A DNA stretch of 21,727 nucleotides from JAVBSN01 sp031547045 (GTDB taxonomy: Bacteria; Bacillota; Clostridia; Lachnospirales; Lachnospiraceae), in NCBI GenBank assembly GCA_031547045.1, contig JAVBSN010000001.1, forward strand, positions 1-21,727, in the 5' to 3' direction. Shown piece after piece: positions 15,677-21,727 of this stretch. The stretch's first letter is position 1. Each line of letters begins with the position of its first letter. The notes under the pieces are model-generated. The model did no database searches, was not told the DNA's origin, and was given only the letters and a program-made list of their open reading frames with translations. A program made the position numbers and the translations under genes.

Positions 15677-16878
15677 TATTCTACCTCCTTAATGCCTATT
15701 ACTTTTGCATCTATACTTCCATCATTAATCTTTATTGTTATTGTATCATCAATATTAACATCTTTTACTGTTGATACTCCTCTATTATTATTTTCTATAT
15801 ATCCAAAACCACCTATTAACTTAGCTGTTGGAGATAATCCATTTAGTCGCTCTGTTAATATTTCTAATCTATGTTTTCTATATAGGATTTTTCTTTCCAT
15901 GTTATTATATAACTTATCACTAAGCTCATCTAAAAATATCTTCTTATTATTAAGCTTGCTTACTGGACTTAATACACATAATCTATTATAAATATTATCT
16001 AAAGCAAGTTTTTTATAATTAATTCTTCTAACTATACTTCTTTCCATCATATCATTAACTGCATTAAGTTCATTAATTGCACTTACTACATCATATATAG
16101 CAAGCTCACATGCTGCTGATGGAGTTGGCGCTCTTAAGTCTGATACATAGTCAGCTATTGTATTATCTATTTCATGACCTGTTCCCGAAATTATTGGAGT
16201 CTTTGCCTCATATATTGCCCTTGCAACAATTTCTTCATTAAAACACCACAGATCCTCAATAGAGCCACCACCACGTCCAATAATTATTGTATCTACTCCC
16301 ATGTTATCAAGAATCTTAATACCATCAACTATTGTATTAGCTGCTCCTTCTCCTTGAACTTTAGCTGGATATAAAATTAATTGAACATATGGATTTCTAC
16401 GTTTTGCAATATTTTTAATATCTTCAATAGCTGCACCTGTAGAAGCAGTAACTATTCCAACTTTCTTTGGAAATTTAGGTATAGGTTTCTTATGCTCAAA
16501 CTCAAATAAGCCCTCTTCGTACAAACGCATCTTAAGCTTTTCATAAGCTTCATATAATGCGCCTGAACCATCAAGGGCTATTTCTGTTGCATATATTTGA
16601 TATCTTCCATCTCTCTCGTATACACTTATATTACCAGTCACTACTACACTTTGACCATTTTCTAATGCAAAATTAAGACCTCTATCTCTGCTTCCCTTAA
16701 ACATTACTCCATTAATTGTACTAGTACTGTCTTTAAGCGAAAAATAAATATGACCTGATGTATGATACTTTACATTAGATACTTCGCCTTTTATTAAAAC
16801 ATGCTTCAAAAAAAAATCATTGGCAAACATATTCTTAATATAAGTATTAACTTGTCCTACTGAATATATATTAGCCAT
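15676..16878 (-). CDS. xseA: Exodeoxyribonuclease VII large subunit
   Basis: The protein is 400 residues, slightly shorter than many (about 400-450). An N-terminal OB-fold (residues 1-100, YSVGQVN and LIKGEVSN) precedes the catalytic domain with PKKVGIVTASTGAA (137-150), GRGGGSIEDLWCFN (201-214) and SGTGHEIDNTIAD with RAPTPSAA (231-256), then a helical region. With XseB it forms the single-strand DNA nuclease. An AGGTG lies before the ATG; the gap from nusB is 8 nt. No defect is seen. Confidence 0.95.
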   Translation of the reverse strand: MANIYSVGQVNTYIKNMFANDFFLKHVLIKGEVSNVKYHTSGHIYFSLKDSTSTINGVMFKGSRDRGLNFALENGQSVVVTGNISVYERDGRYQIYATEIALDGSGALYEAYEKLKMRLYEEGLFEFEHKKPIPKFPKKVGIVTASTGAAIEDIKNIAKRRNPYVQLILYPAKVQGEGAANTIVDGIKILDNMGVDTIIIGRGGGSIEDLWCFNEEIVARAIYEAKTPIISGTGHEIDNTIADYVSDLRAPTPSAACELAIYDVVSAINELNAVNDMMERSIVRRINYKKLALDNIYNRLCVLSPVSKLNNKKIFLDELSDKLYNNMERKILYRKHRLEILTERLNGLSPTAKLIGGFGYIENNNRGVSTVKDVNIDDTITIKINDGSIDAKVIGIKEVE

Positions 16879-16886
16879 ATAAACAC

Positions 16887-17333
16887 CTATTTTACTACTA
16901 CCCTTGCTAACACTCCGTTAACAAAACTTTTTGCACTATCCTGACAGTATACCTTTGCTAATTCAACAGCTTCATTAATTGCTACACTATCTGGAATATC
17001 ACTATCGAATCTAATCTCATATACAGCTAGTCTTAAAATAGCAAGTTCAGCTTTACCAATTCGATTAATTCCCCAACCTTCTGACAATTCACCTATAATA
17101 TTATCTATCTCTTCTAAGTTACTAATAACAGCCTTAACTTTATTAGTTATATACAAAGCATCCTCTTCTTCTACTGGTAATAATTCTTCTTGCTCTTTAT
17201 CTTCATCATAATCTTCTGGTTCATTAATTACTTCTAACCCTAATTCTATCTGCTCTTGCATTTCATCTATTTCATTAAACTCTACTCTAAATAGTATTTT
17301 AAAAACAGAATCTCTAAGCTTTCGTCTTGTCAT
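16887..17333 (-). CDS. nusB: Transcription antitermination factor NusB
   Basis: The protein is 148 residues. NusB binds boxA RNA with NusE/S10 in rRNA antitermination. It opens MTRRKLRDSVFKILFRVEF and closes with INRIGKAELAILRLAVYEI, VAINEAVELAKVY and SAKSFVNGVLARV, the family pattern. Between them, about residues 36-57, lies a very acidic stretch rich in Glu and Asp, which makes the protein longer than Bacillus NusB (about 130); similar inserts occur in Lachnospiraceae. The ribosome binding site is AGGAAGG. Confidence 0.93.
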   Translation of the reverse strand: MTRRKLRDSVFKILFRVEFNEIDEMQEQIELGLEVINEPEDYDEDKEQEELLPVEEEDALYITNKVKAVISNLEEIDNIIGELSEGWGINRIGKAELAILRLAVYEIRFDSDIPDSVAINEAVELAKVYCQDSAKSFVNGVLARVVVK

Positions 17334-17355
17334 ATATATCCTTCCTGTATCTTAG

Positions 17356-17390
17356 GAAAGATGACTAACAATTATAATTAGTCATCCTTC
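17356..17390 (-). other. Stem-loop between asp23 and nusB
   Basis: The arms GAAAGATGACTAA (17356-17368) and TTAGTCATCCTTC (17378-17390) pair over 13 positions with one G-U wobble and a 9-nt loop. No U-run follows on the minus strand, and nusB starts 22 nt beyond it. It may be an mRNA processing or stability element or a weak attenuator separating asp23 from the downstream genes; it is not a canonical terminator. Confidence 0.6.
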
Positions 17391-17421
17391 TTAAACACTA
17401 GAGTAAAATCTCTATTGTAAT

Positions 17422-17802
17422 TTACTTTATTGCTACTCCAACAATTCTTACATTAACAACCTCAACTGTTAATCCTGTCATTGTCTCTATAGCTGATTTA
17501 ACTTTTTCTTGTACTTTCTTTGATACTTCTACTATGCTATATCCATATCTTAATTCTAATGCTAAATCTACTTTCACACATGATGGTGAAACATCAACTT
17601 TCACACCCATAGATAAATTCTTCATTCCTAGCTTACTTACTAACTCATTTGGTATATTGCCTGACATCTTTGCAACGCCTTCTGTCTCTGTAGCTGCAAG
17701 ACCTGCTATTATTGCTACAACTTCATCTGCTATTTGAACAGCTCCAAATTTGCCCTCTTCTCTAATCTTATATCCATTTTCTTCATTAATCTCAACGTTC
17801 AT
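17422..17802 (-). CDS. Asp23/Gls24 family envelope stress protein
   Basis: The protein is 126 residues from the ATG at 17802, which has AGGAGG 6 nt upstream; the frame is open a little further up, but without a ribosome binding site. It contains the Asp23 family pattern: GAVQIADEVVAIIAGLAATETEG near the start, GVKVDVSPSCVKVDLALELRYG in the middle and VRIVGVAIK at the end. Members (YqhY/Asp23) are small cytosolic or membrane-associated proteins linked to cell envelope and fatty acid homeostasis. The gene heads the operon before nusB, the conserved yqhY-nusB arrangement of Firmicutes. Confidence 0.88.
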   Translation of the reverse strand: MNVEINEENGYKIREEGKFGAVQIADEVVAIIAGLAATETEGVAKMSGNIPNELVSKLGMKNLSMGVKVDVSPSCVKVDLALELRYGYSIVEVSKKVQEKVKSAIETMTGLTVEVVNVRIVGVAIK

Positions 17803-17847
17803 GGTTATTCCTCCTAACGTGTATCTCAATTATTAAACATTACATCT

Positions 17848-17875
17848 ATTATAACAAATATATGTACTTTTGCAA
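17848..17875 (-). promoter_or_regulatory. Extended -10 promoter for the asp23-nusB-recN operon
   Basis: On the minus strand TTGCAA (17875-17870), 16 nt, then TGTTATAAT with a perfect TATAAT at 17853-17848. The predicted start is near 17841, giving a leader of about 40 nt before asp23. It lies in the 74-bp gap after spoIIIAH and would separate vegetative expression from the sporulation operon upstream. Confidence 0.65.
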
Positions 17876-17876
17876 T

Positions 17877-18575
17877 TTAATTTTGAGTTTTTATAGTTGT
17901 AATTACTACTTTATCCAATGAACAACCTGTTTTTCTAACAACAATATCTTCAATTTGTGCTTTTTCTACTTCTGTTAATTCTGATTTATTAATAGTAACA
18001 TCTATACTATCTTCACTAATATTAACGATTGAATTAAGAAATCCCTTTGCACCTAATTGCTGTTCTGCTGAAGACTCCTTCTCCATATTATCTGTTAATG
18101 TTAGCATTTTATTAACAGCATCTTGTTTCATTTCTTCGCTTATATTAGTATTATTAATAATTTCTAATAACATATCTTTTGATCTTGATCTAACTTGTTC
18201 TCTATTAAGTTTAGTTTGAAGCATAAAATTTGCAACCGAATCTGAACTTGTAAGTACTGCTTCACCTATTGTAGATTGCTCATCTGCTGATGGGGATGCC
18301 CCTGCCGCTTCATCAGATAGTGCTACATCTTCTCCCTCCTCTGGAAGAACATCTGTATTAACATCTAAGGCTAAGTCTTGATCATCAATAGTATCTTCAA
18401 CTGGAGCACTTACTAAACTATCATCAGAATTCCCTTGTGCACCTTCCGTCTCATTGGCAATATCATTATCTGTTAAACTTACATCTCTACTTGAAAAATT
18501 CAAATACCCTGCTACTGCTATCATTATAGCTAATGCTGTTATAATAATTTGATTTTTCTTCATTATTTTTTTCAA
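17877..18575 (-). CDS. spoIIIAH: Stage III sporulation protein AH
   Basis: The protein is 232 residues. SpoIIIAH sits in the mother-cell outer forespore membrane and binds forespore SpoIIQ to form the intercellular channel. I choose the TTG at 18575: GGAGGTG lies 7 nt upstream, while the in-frame ATG four codons later is too distant. One N-terminal membrane segment follows KKNQ (IIITALAIMIAVAGYLNF). A long acidic Ser/Asp/Glu-rich linker (about residues 35-105) precedes the YscJ/FliF-like ring-building domain at the C-terminus (SIDVTINKSELTEVEKAQIE). The linker is low in hydrophobic residues and probably disordered. It is the last gene of the spoIIIA operon, as expected. Confidence 0.9.
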   Translation of the reverse strand: MKKIMKKNQIIITALAIMIAVAGYLNFSSRDVSLTDNDIANETEGAQGNSDDSLVSAPVEDTIDDQDLALDVNTDVLPEEGEDVALSDEAAGASPSADEQSTIGEAVLTSSDSVANFMLQTKLNREQVRSRSKDMLLEIINNTNISEEMKQDAVNKMLTLTDNMEKESSAEQQLGAKGFLNSIVNISEDSIDVTINKSELTEVEKAQIEDIVVRKTGCSLDKVVITTIKTQN

Positions 18576-18656
18576 TGAATGACACCTCCATTTATTTAAT
18601 TTCATTATTAAAACTTTAACCATATAGAAAGAAATGTAAAATAGTCCTTCAATTAC

Positions 18657-19220
18657 TTATGTAAAGTTATAAACAAATAGAGGATCATCTCCTCCTAGGC
18701 ATACTATAATTACACCTTTTATCTCTGGCTCTAATTCCTTAAGTACATATGGCATTGTTTCTCCATCTTGTTCAATTAAAACTGTTTGTATTTCACTTTT
18801 CATTTGGTTGTTTTCTAATGATTCACCATCTGCCCCTTTCTCTATTGTTGTACTTTGTTCATAAGGACTATCTTTGTTAATAATAGATTCTTTAGAAGAC
18901 CTTAAGGTTATCATTACATTAACCATTCCAACACCTTCTACTTTTTCTAGTGCTTCAGTAAGCTTCGTTTCCATATATGTAATGTATTCTTCATTATATG
19001 AAGAATTAGTCTCAGATATGTCCGATACTGTAACAGCTTTATCTAAAGATGTGTTTTCTTCCTTTTTCTTAGAATTACCCTCTGTTGGAATAGTAACTAT
19101 AAGTAAAAATACTCCTACTAAGAAGAAAATGGCAATCTTATCAAGTGAAAGTTTTTTTAAGTCAAATTTTTTTAAAATATTTAATTTATCTTCTTCAACA
19201 TTATCTTTATTTGACTTCAT
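18657..19220 (-). CDS. spoIIIAG: Stage III sporulation protein AG
   Basis: The protein is 187 residues. A basic cytosolic N-terminus rich in Lys is followed by one membrane segment (IAIFFLVGVFLLIVTI, about residues 31-46) and an extracytoplasmic domain with the family pattern ITYMETKLTEALEKVEGVG, VMITL and PEIKGVIIVCLGGDD. SpoIIIAG forms a large ring in the feeding-tube channel in other sporulators. The ATG abuts the spoIIIAF stop (TAG ATG) with AAGGAG just upstream, so they are probably coupled. The C-terminus after GGDD is short and hydrophobic and ends at residue 187; some homologues are longer, so a mild truncation is possible but not certain. Confidence 0.88.
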   Translation of the reverse strand: MKSNKDNVEEDKLNILKKFDLKKLSLDKIAIFFLVGVFLLIVTIPTEGNSKKKEENTSLDKAVTVSDISETNSSYNEEYITYMETKLTEALEKVEGVGMVNVMITLRSSKESIINKDSPYEQSTTIEKGADGESLENNQMKSEIQTVLIEQDGETMPYVLKELEPEIKGVIIVCLGGDDPLFVYNFT

Positions 19221-19763
19221 CTATATCTCCTTAATCTTTATATTTATATTATCAGAATCCACATTATAGAATTGACAAATCAAAGTTTTTATATTATTTT
19301 TCAAACTTATATTTTCTGTCTCATTAGAATTATTAAAAGCTTCTAGTATGGACTCTTCACTTATAACTTCTATATCTATTGAATTAATTTGTCCGTTTTC
19401 ATCTGAAATTACTTCTACATTTTTTATATTGTAACCTTGATTATTTAAATAATCCTTAATATTTGTTCCTACATTATCTTCATATGTTTCCACTAATTTT
19501 TTTGTATAATTATTATCATTTACCTTACTATTACTATATAAATTATAATTAACATTAAATTCTTCTAATATATAATTAAACCCAATGTCTTCATTTATAT
19601 TCAAATATTTAGTAATAGGACTAATTATAATAACAATAAACATAAGTCCAATAAATAATTTAATATATCTTTTATAATTATTATTTGGTAATACATTTAT
19701 GGTAACTGTAGCTAGAACTGTAAATATAACTATATTGGTTAGCCAATCTTTAATCATTTCCAC
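19221..19763 (-). CDS. spoIIIAF: Stage III sporulation protein AF
   Basis: The protein is 180 residues from a GTG at 19763, 8 nt from an AGGGGG ribosome binding site at the spoIIIAE end. Two N-terminal membrane segments (about residues 8-25 and 34-52, LFIGLMFIVIIISPITKYL) precede an Asn/Ile/Glu-rich domain that ends with VDSDNINIKIKEI. The two-helix start, the size and the slot between AE and AG identify it as SpoIIIAF; the soluble domain is poorly conserved in this family. It ends in TAG directly before the spoIIIAG ATG. Confidence 0.85.
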   Translation of the reverse strand: MEMIKDWLTNIVIFTVLATVTINVLPNNNYKRYIKLFIGLMFIVIIISPITKYLNINEDIGFNYILEEFNVNYNLYSNSKVNDNNYTKKLVETYEDNVGTNIKDYLNNQGYNIKNVEVISDENGQINSIDIEVISEESILEAFNNSNETENISLKNNIKTLICQFYNVDSDNINIKIKEI

Positions 19764-19768
19764 AGTAA

Positions 19769-20956
19769 TTACCCCCTTGTTGCCACAGTAACAATAGCTA
19801 TTGATAATACGAACAATACAGTTGCTGACATTACAGCCTTCATTAACAATCCATTTCCATCAGATAGGGCTTGTAAGCCTTGTACCATTCTTTTATCCGC
19901 AATTGGTTGTAATGTGGCTGCAAGTATTCTATATGCTAATAAAAATAATAATAATTTAATTAAAGGTACACTAACCACTATAATTAGTATTAATATGCCT
20001 GCTACACCTATACTATTTTTAATTATTACACTGGATCCAATCATAACACTAGCAAATGCACTGACCACCTGTCCTCCTGGTGCCACAGCAATACCCTTTT
20101 CTAACGCTTGCGTTTTCACTGAATCAAATGCAGGTGTGACTATACTTTTTATAGTATTTAGACCTATTATTATAGCCATTATTGTCTTTAATCCCCATTC
20201 ACATATGTTTTTAATTAAATTTGAAAATTTTGAAAATCTGTCCTCTGTTGAAATATTATTAATAAGATTCAATATTACATACATATTTATTAATGGTAAT
20301 ATTATATTTAGAATCACCCATTCTGTAGCACCTACACCCATTACCAATAGGTTATATACTGCTATTGATGTTGTAATGTTTCCTGTTGCTGCAAGAGACA
20401 TTGTAAATACTGGAATTAGACTTTGCATAATATCTAAAATATCTTTAACCGCATCATATGCTATATTATATGCAAGTGTATATGAACTAGATAAAACAGC
20501 TATCATAAGTAGATAGGTTACATAAAACCCATTCTCTCCTGCAAATCCATCTGAAAATGAATTTGAAAGATTAGAAAATATTGCACCAATTATTGCAATT
20601 ATAATTACTTGTACTAATATCTTTTTATTTTCAATTAATTCTTTTGTTACATCATCAATAATGGCATCCTTACATAGAATCAAAGCATCATCAACTTGTC
20701 CTTTTATAAGGCAATTAAATATTTTAGAATAAACAGTATTACTATATTCATCAAGTTCTGAGAAATCATAGTCTTCTTCATAATTTTGATTTGTATAAAT
20801 ATTATTCCGTATTATATTTTGACTAGTATATTCTTTATTTTGTATTATGCTTTGATTAAAATAACATTTATTCTGTATTAAATTATCATTAATATCAAAA
20901 TTCATATTAGTAATAAATAAAACCATATGTACACATATCATAATTAAATTACACAT
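19769..20956 (-). CDS. spoIIIAE: Stage III sporulation protein AE
   Basis: The protein is 395 residues from the ATG at 20956, whose GAGGT ribosome binding site overlaps the spoIIIAD stop; earlier in-frame ATGs lie inside spoIIIAD. A signal-like hydrophobic N-terminus (LIMICVHMVLFI) is followed by an Asn-rich stretch holding three 11-residue repeats, then DFSELDEY and about seven to eight membrane helices with family landmarks SLAATGNITTSIAVYNLLVMG, TPAFDSVKTQALEKG, VAPGGQVVSAFASVMIGSS and RILAATLQPIADKRM. SpoIIIAE is the polytopic membrane core of the SpoIIIA complex. The repeat-bearing segment seems extra relative to the family; the rest is intact. Confidence 0.92.
   Translation of the reverse strand: MCNLIMICVHMVLFITNMNFDINDNLIQNKCYFNQSIIQNKEYTSQNIIRNNIYTNQNYEEDYDFSELDEYSNTVYSKIFNCLIKGQVDDALILCKDAIIDDVTKELIENKKILVQVIIIAIIGAIFSNLSNSFSDGFAGENGFYVTYLLMIAVLSSSYTLAYNIAYDAVKDILDIMQSLIPVFTMSLAATGNITTSIAVYNLLVMGVGATEWVILNIILPLINMYVILNLINNISTEDRFSKFSNLIKNICEWGLKTIMAIIIGLNTIKSIVTPAFDSVKTQALEKGIAVAPGGQVVSAFASVMIGSSVIIKNSIGVAGILILIIVVSVPLIKLLLFLLAYRILAATLQPIADKRMVQGLQALSDGNGLLMKAVMSATVLFVLSIAIVTVATRG
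20786..20884. repeat. Three tandem 33-bp repeats inside spoIIIAE
   Basis: Units at 20786-20818, 20819-20851 and 20852-20884 each begin TTGA and share the TATT-rich core ending in GTATTA. In protein they read NIIRNNIYTNQ, SIIQNKEYTSQ and NLIQNKCYFNQ (last to first). They keep the reading frame. Divergence between units suggests an old duplication. Confidence 0.75.
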
Positions 20957-20963
20957 ATTAACC

Positions 20964-21350
20964 TCAATATAAAAATGCATTAATGGTATCAATAATTGCA
21001 AATACTATTGGCATACTTATAACAAGCATACTTAACTTTCCGGCTGTTTCAATTTGCCCTGCTATTGCACTATACCCTGCATCCTTACACATACTAGATG
21101 AAAATTCACATATATAAGCTACCCCAATTAATTTTAATAAAACCTCTATATATATTTTGTCTATTGAAATACTACTAGATATTTTCTCAATTAATTCAAC
21201 TATAACCTTTAATCTATCAAACACAAAAAATAATATAAATACACATAAAGCTAGACTTAAATAACTACTAAAAGAAGGGTTATAACTTTTTAATTTAAGC
21301 GCAATAAGTACTACAATTACCGCAATTACACCCAATTTAATAATTGTCAC
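20964..21350 (-). CDS. spoIIIAD: Stage III sporulation protein AD
   Basis: The protein is 128 residues from a GTG at 21350, 6 nt after GGAGG. About four membrane helices; family landmarks are LKLIGVAYICEFSSSMCKDAGYSAIAGQIE and GKLSMLVISMPIVFAIIDTI. It is a small integral membrane member of the mother-cell SpoIIIA channel complex. Its last codons overlap the ribosome binding site of spoIIIAE. The length matches Bacillus SpoIIIAD (about 133). Confidence 0.9.
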   Translation of the reverse strand: MTIIKLGVIAVIVVLIALKLKSYNPSFSSYLSLALCVFILFFVFDRLKVIVELIEKISSSISIDKIYIEVLLKLIGVAYICEFSSSMCKDAGYSAIAGQIETAGKLSMLVISMPIVFAIIDTINAFLY

Positions 21351-21361
21351 GAACTTCCTCC

Positions 21362-21556
21362 TTACATATTAAACAGTGACGATATGCTATTAAACAAATC
21401 ATATATATAAGGAATAATCCATGTTAATACAATAATAAGACCAGCTAAGCTAACTAAAAAAGCTTGTTCATCTCTTCCTGAATGTTTTAAAACTTGATTT
21501 AAAATAGCAACAATTATACCTACCGCAGCTATTTTAAATATTAATTGTATTGTCAT
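21362..21556 (-). CDS. spoIIIAC: Stage III sporulation protein AC
   Basis: The protein is 64 residues from the ATG at 21556, 5 nt after GGAGG; an in-frame ATG four codons earlier overlaps that ribosome binding site. Two membrane helices surround the conserved VLKHSGRDEQAFLVSLAG, the SpoIIIAC signature. It is a small membrane component of the SpoIIIA complex, paralogous to the start of SpoIIIAD. The gap to spoIIIAB is 14 nt. Confidence 0.92.
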   Translation of the reverse strand: MTIQLIFKIAAVGIIVAILNQVLKHSGRDEQAFLVSLAGLIIVLTWIIPYIYDLFNSISSLFNM

Positions 21557-21570
21557 AGCTTCCTCCATAT

Positions 21571-21727
21571 TTATATAAGAACTATTACTACCAATATGCC
21601 TAACATTATCCCTAATACATTATATAATTTTAATTTTTCTCCAATTGTTGCATTGGTTTGTTCAATTATATTTTCTAATTGTTCTAGATATAATTCTATT
21701 GCATTTATTTGCATTTCTTTATCTAAG
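21571..21727 (-). CDS. spoIIIAB: Stage III sporulation protein AB, C-terminal end
   Basis: The final 51 codons of a gene that enters from beyond the window. The fragment has a helical part (IELYLEQLENIIEQT, ATIGEKLKLYNVLG) and ends in one membrane helix (IMLGILVVIVLI) before TAA at 21573-21571. This C-terminal helix and the position directly before spoIIIAC fit SpoIIIAB. Without the N-terminal part the assignment rests mainly on synteny. Confidence 0.8.
   Translation of the reverse strand, partial: LDKEMQINAIELYLEQLENIIEQTNATIGEKLKLYNVLGIMLGILVVIVLI

Noticed and set aside
18624..18656. Extra gene or terminator between spoIIIAG and spoIIIAH
   Set aside because: The gap is short, with no hairpin or reading frame.
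19914..20516. 200-codon plus-strand frame opposite spoIIIAE
   Set aside because: It is the antisense of conserved membrane helices, has no ribosome binding site and no recognisable family; the same applies to the other plus-strand frames.
20786..20884. CRISPR array
   Set aside because: The units are contiguous and divergent, have no spacers, and lie in frame inside spoIIIAE.

Overview
The window is about 30% GC by eye and reads as a chromosomal segment of a spore-forming Clostridia bacterium. The intact spoIIIA and spoIVB genes, the strong AGGAGG-type ribosome binding sites and the gene order fit Firmicutes. The start of the omega subunit and the acidic insert in NusB look most like Lachnospiraceae/Lachnospirales; this family placement is recognition by eye, not a search. 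Every supported gene lies on the minus strand, so transcription runs from high to low coordinates.

Layout in transcription order. (1) 21727-17877: the spoIIIA operon from the end of spoIIIAB through spoIIIAC, AD, AE, AF, AG and AH, which encodes mother-cell parts of the feeding-tube channel to the forespore. (2) 17875-8886: a strong extended -10 promoter, then asp23, nusB, xseA, xseB, ispA, dxs, tlyA, nadK, argR and recN, tightly packed with short gaps or overlaps and closed by a stem-loop terminator. This is the usual Firmicutes mix of DNA repair, isoprenoid, NAD and arginine-control genes. (3) 8805-5788: spoIVB followed by two tandem Spo0A-family genes. The first copy has a degenerate receiver and an intact DNA-binding domain. 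The second has a more normal receiver but is broken by an in-frame TAA. Each copy has its own sigma-A-type promoter and a perfect 7-mer 0A box nearby. (4) 5787-5500: a non-coding gap with three successive inverted repeats and the glgA promoter. (5) 5499-1: glgA (glycogen synthase), a 10-bp palindrome, an rqcH/NFACT gene, a GtrA-family membrane protein gene, then a promoter and yicC, gmk and the start of rpoZ. gmk is interrupted by an in-frame TAG.

The main oddities are the tandem Spo0A pair with complementary degeneration and two clean in-frame nonsense codons, both at codon 74, in the otherwise well preserved gmk and second spo0A. TAG and TAA are both used as ordinary terminal stops by neighbouring genes, so wholesale codon reassignment is unlikely. 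The choice is between base-call or assembly error, real nonsense mutation, and readthrough. I saw no mobile element, CRISPR array, tRNA or rRNA.
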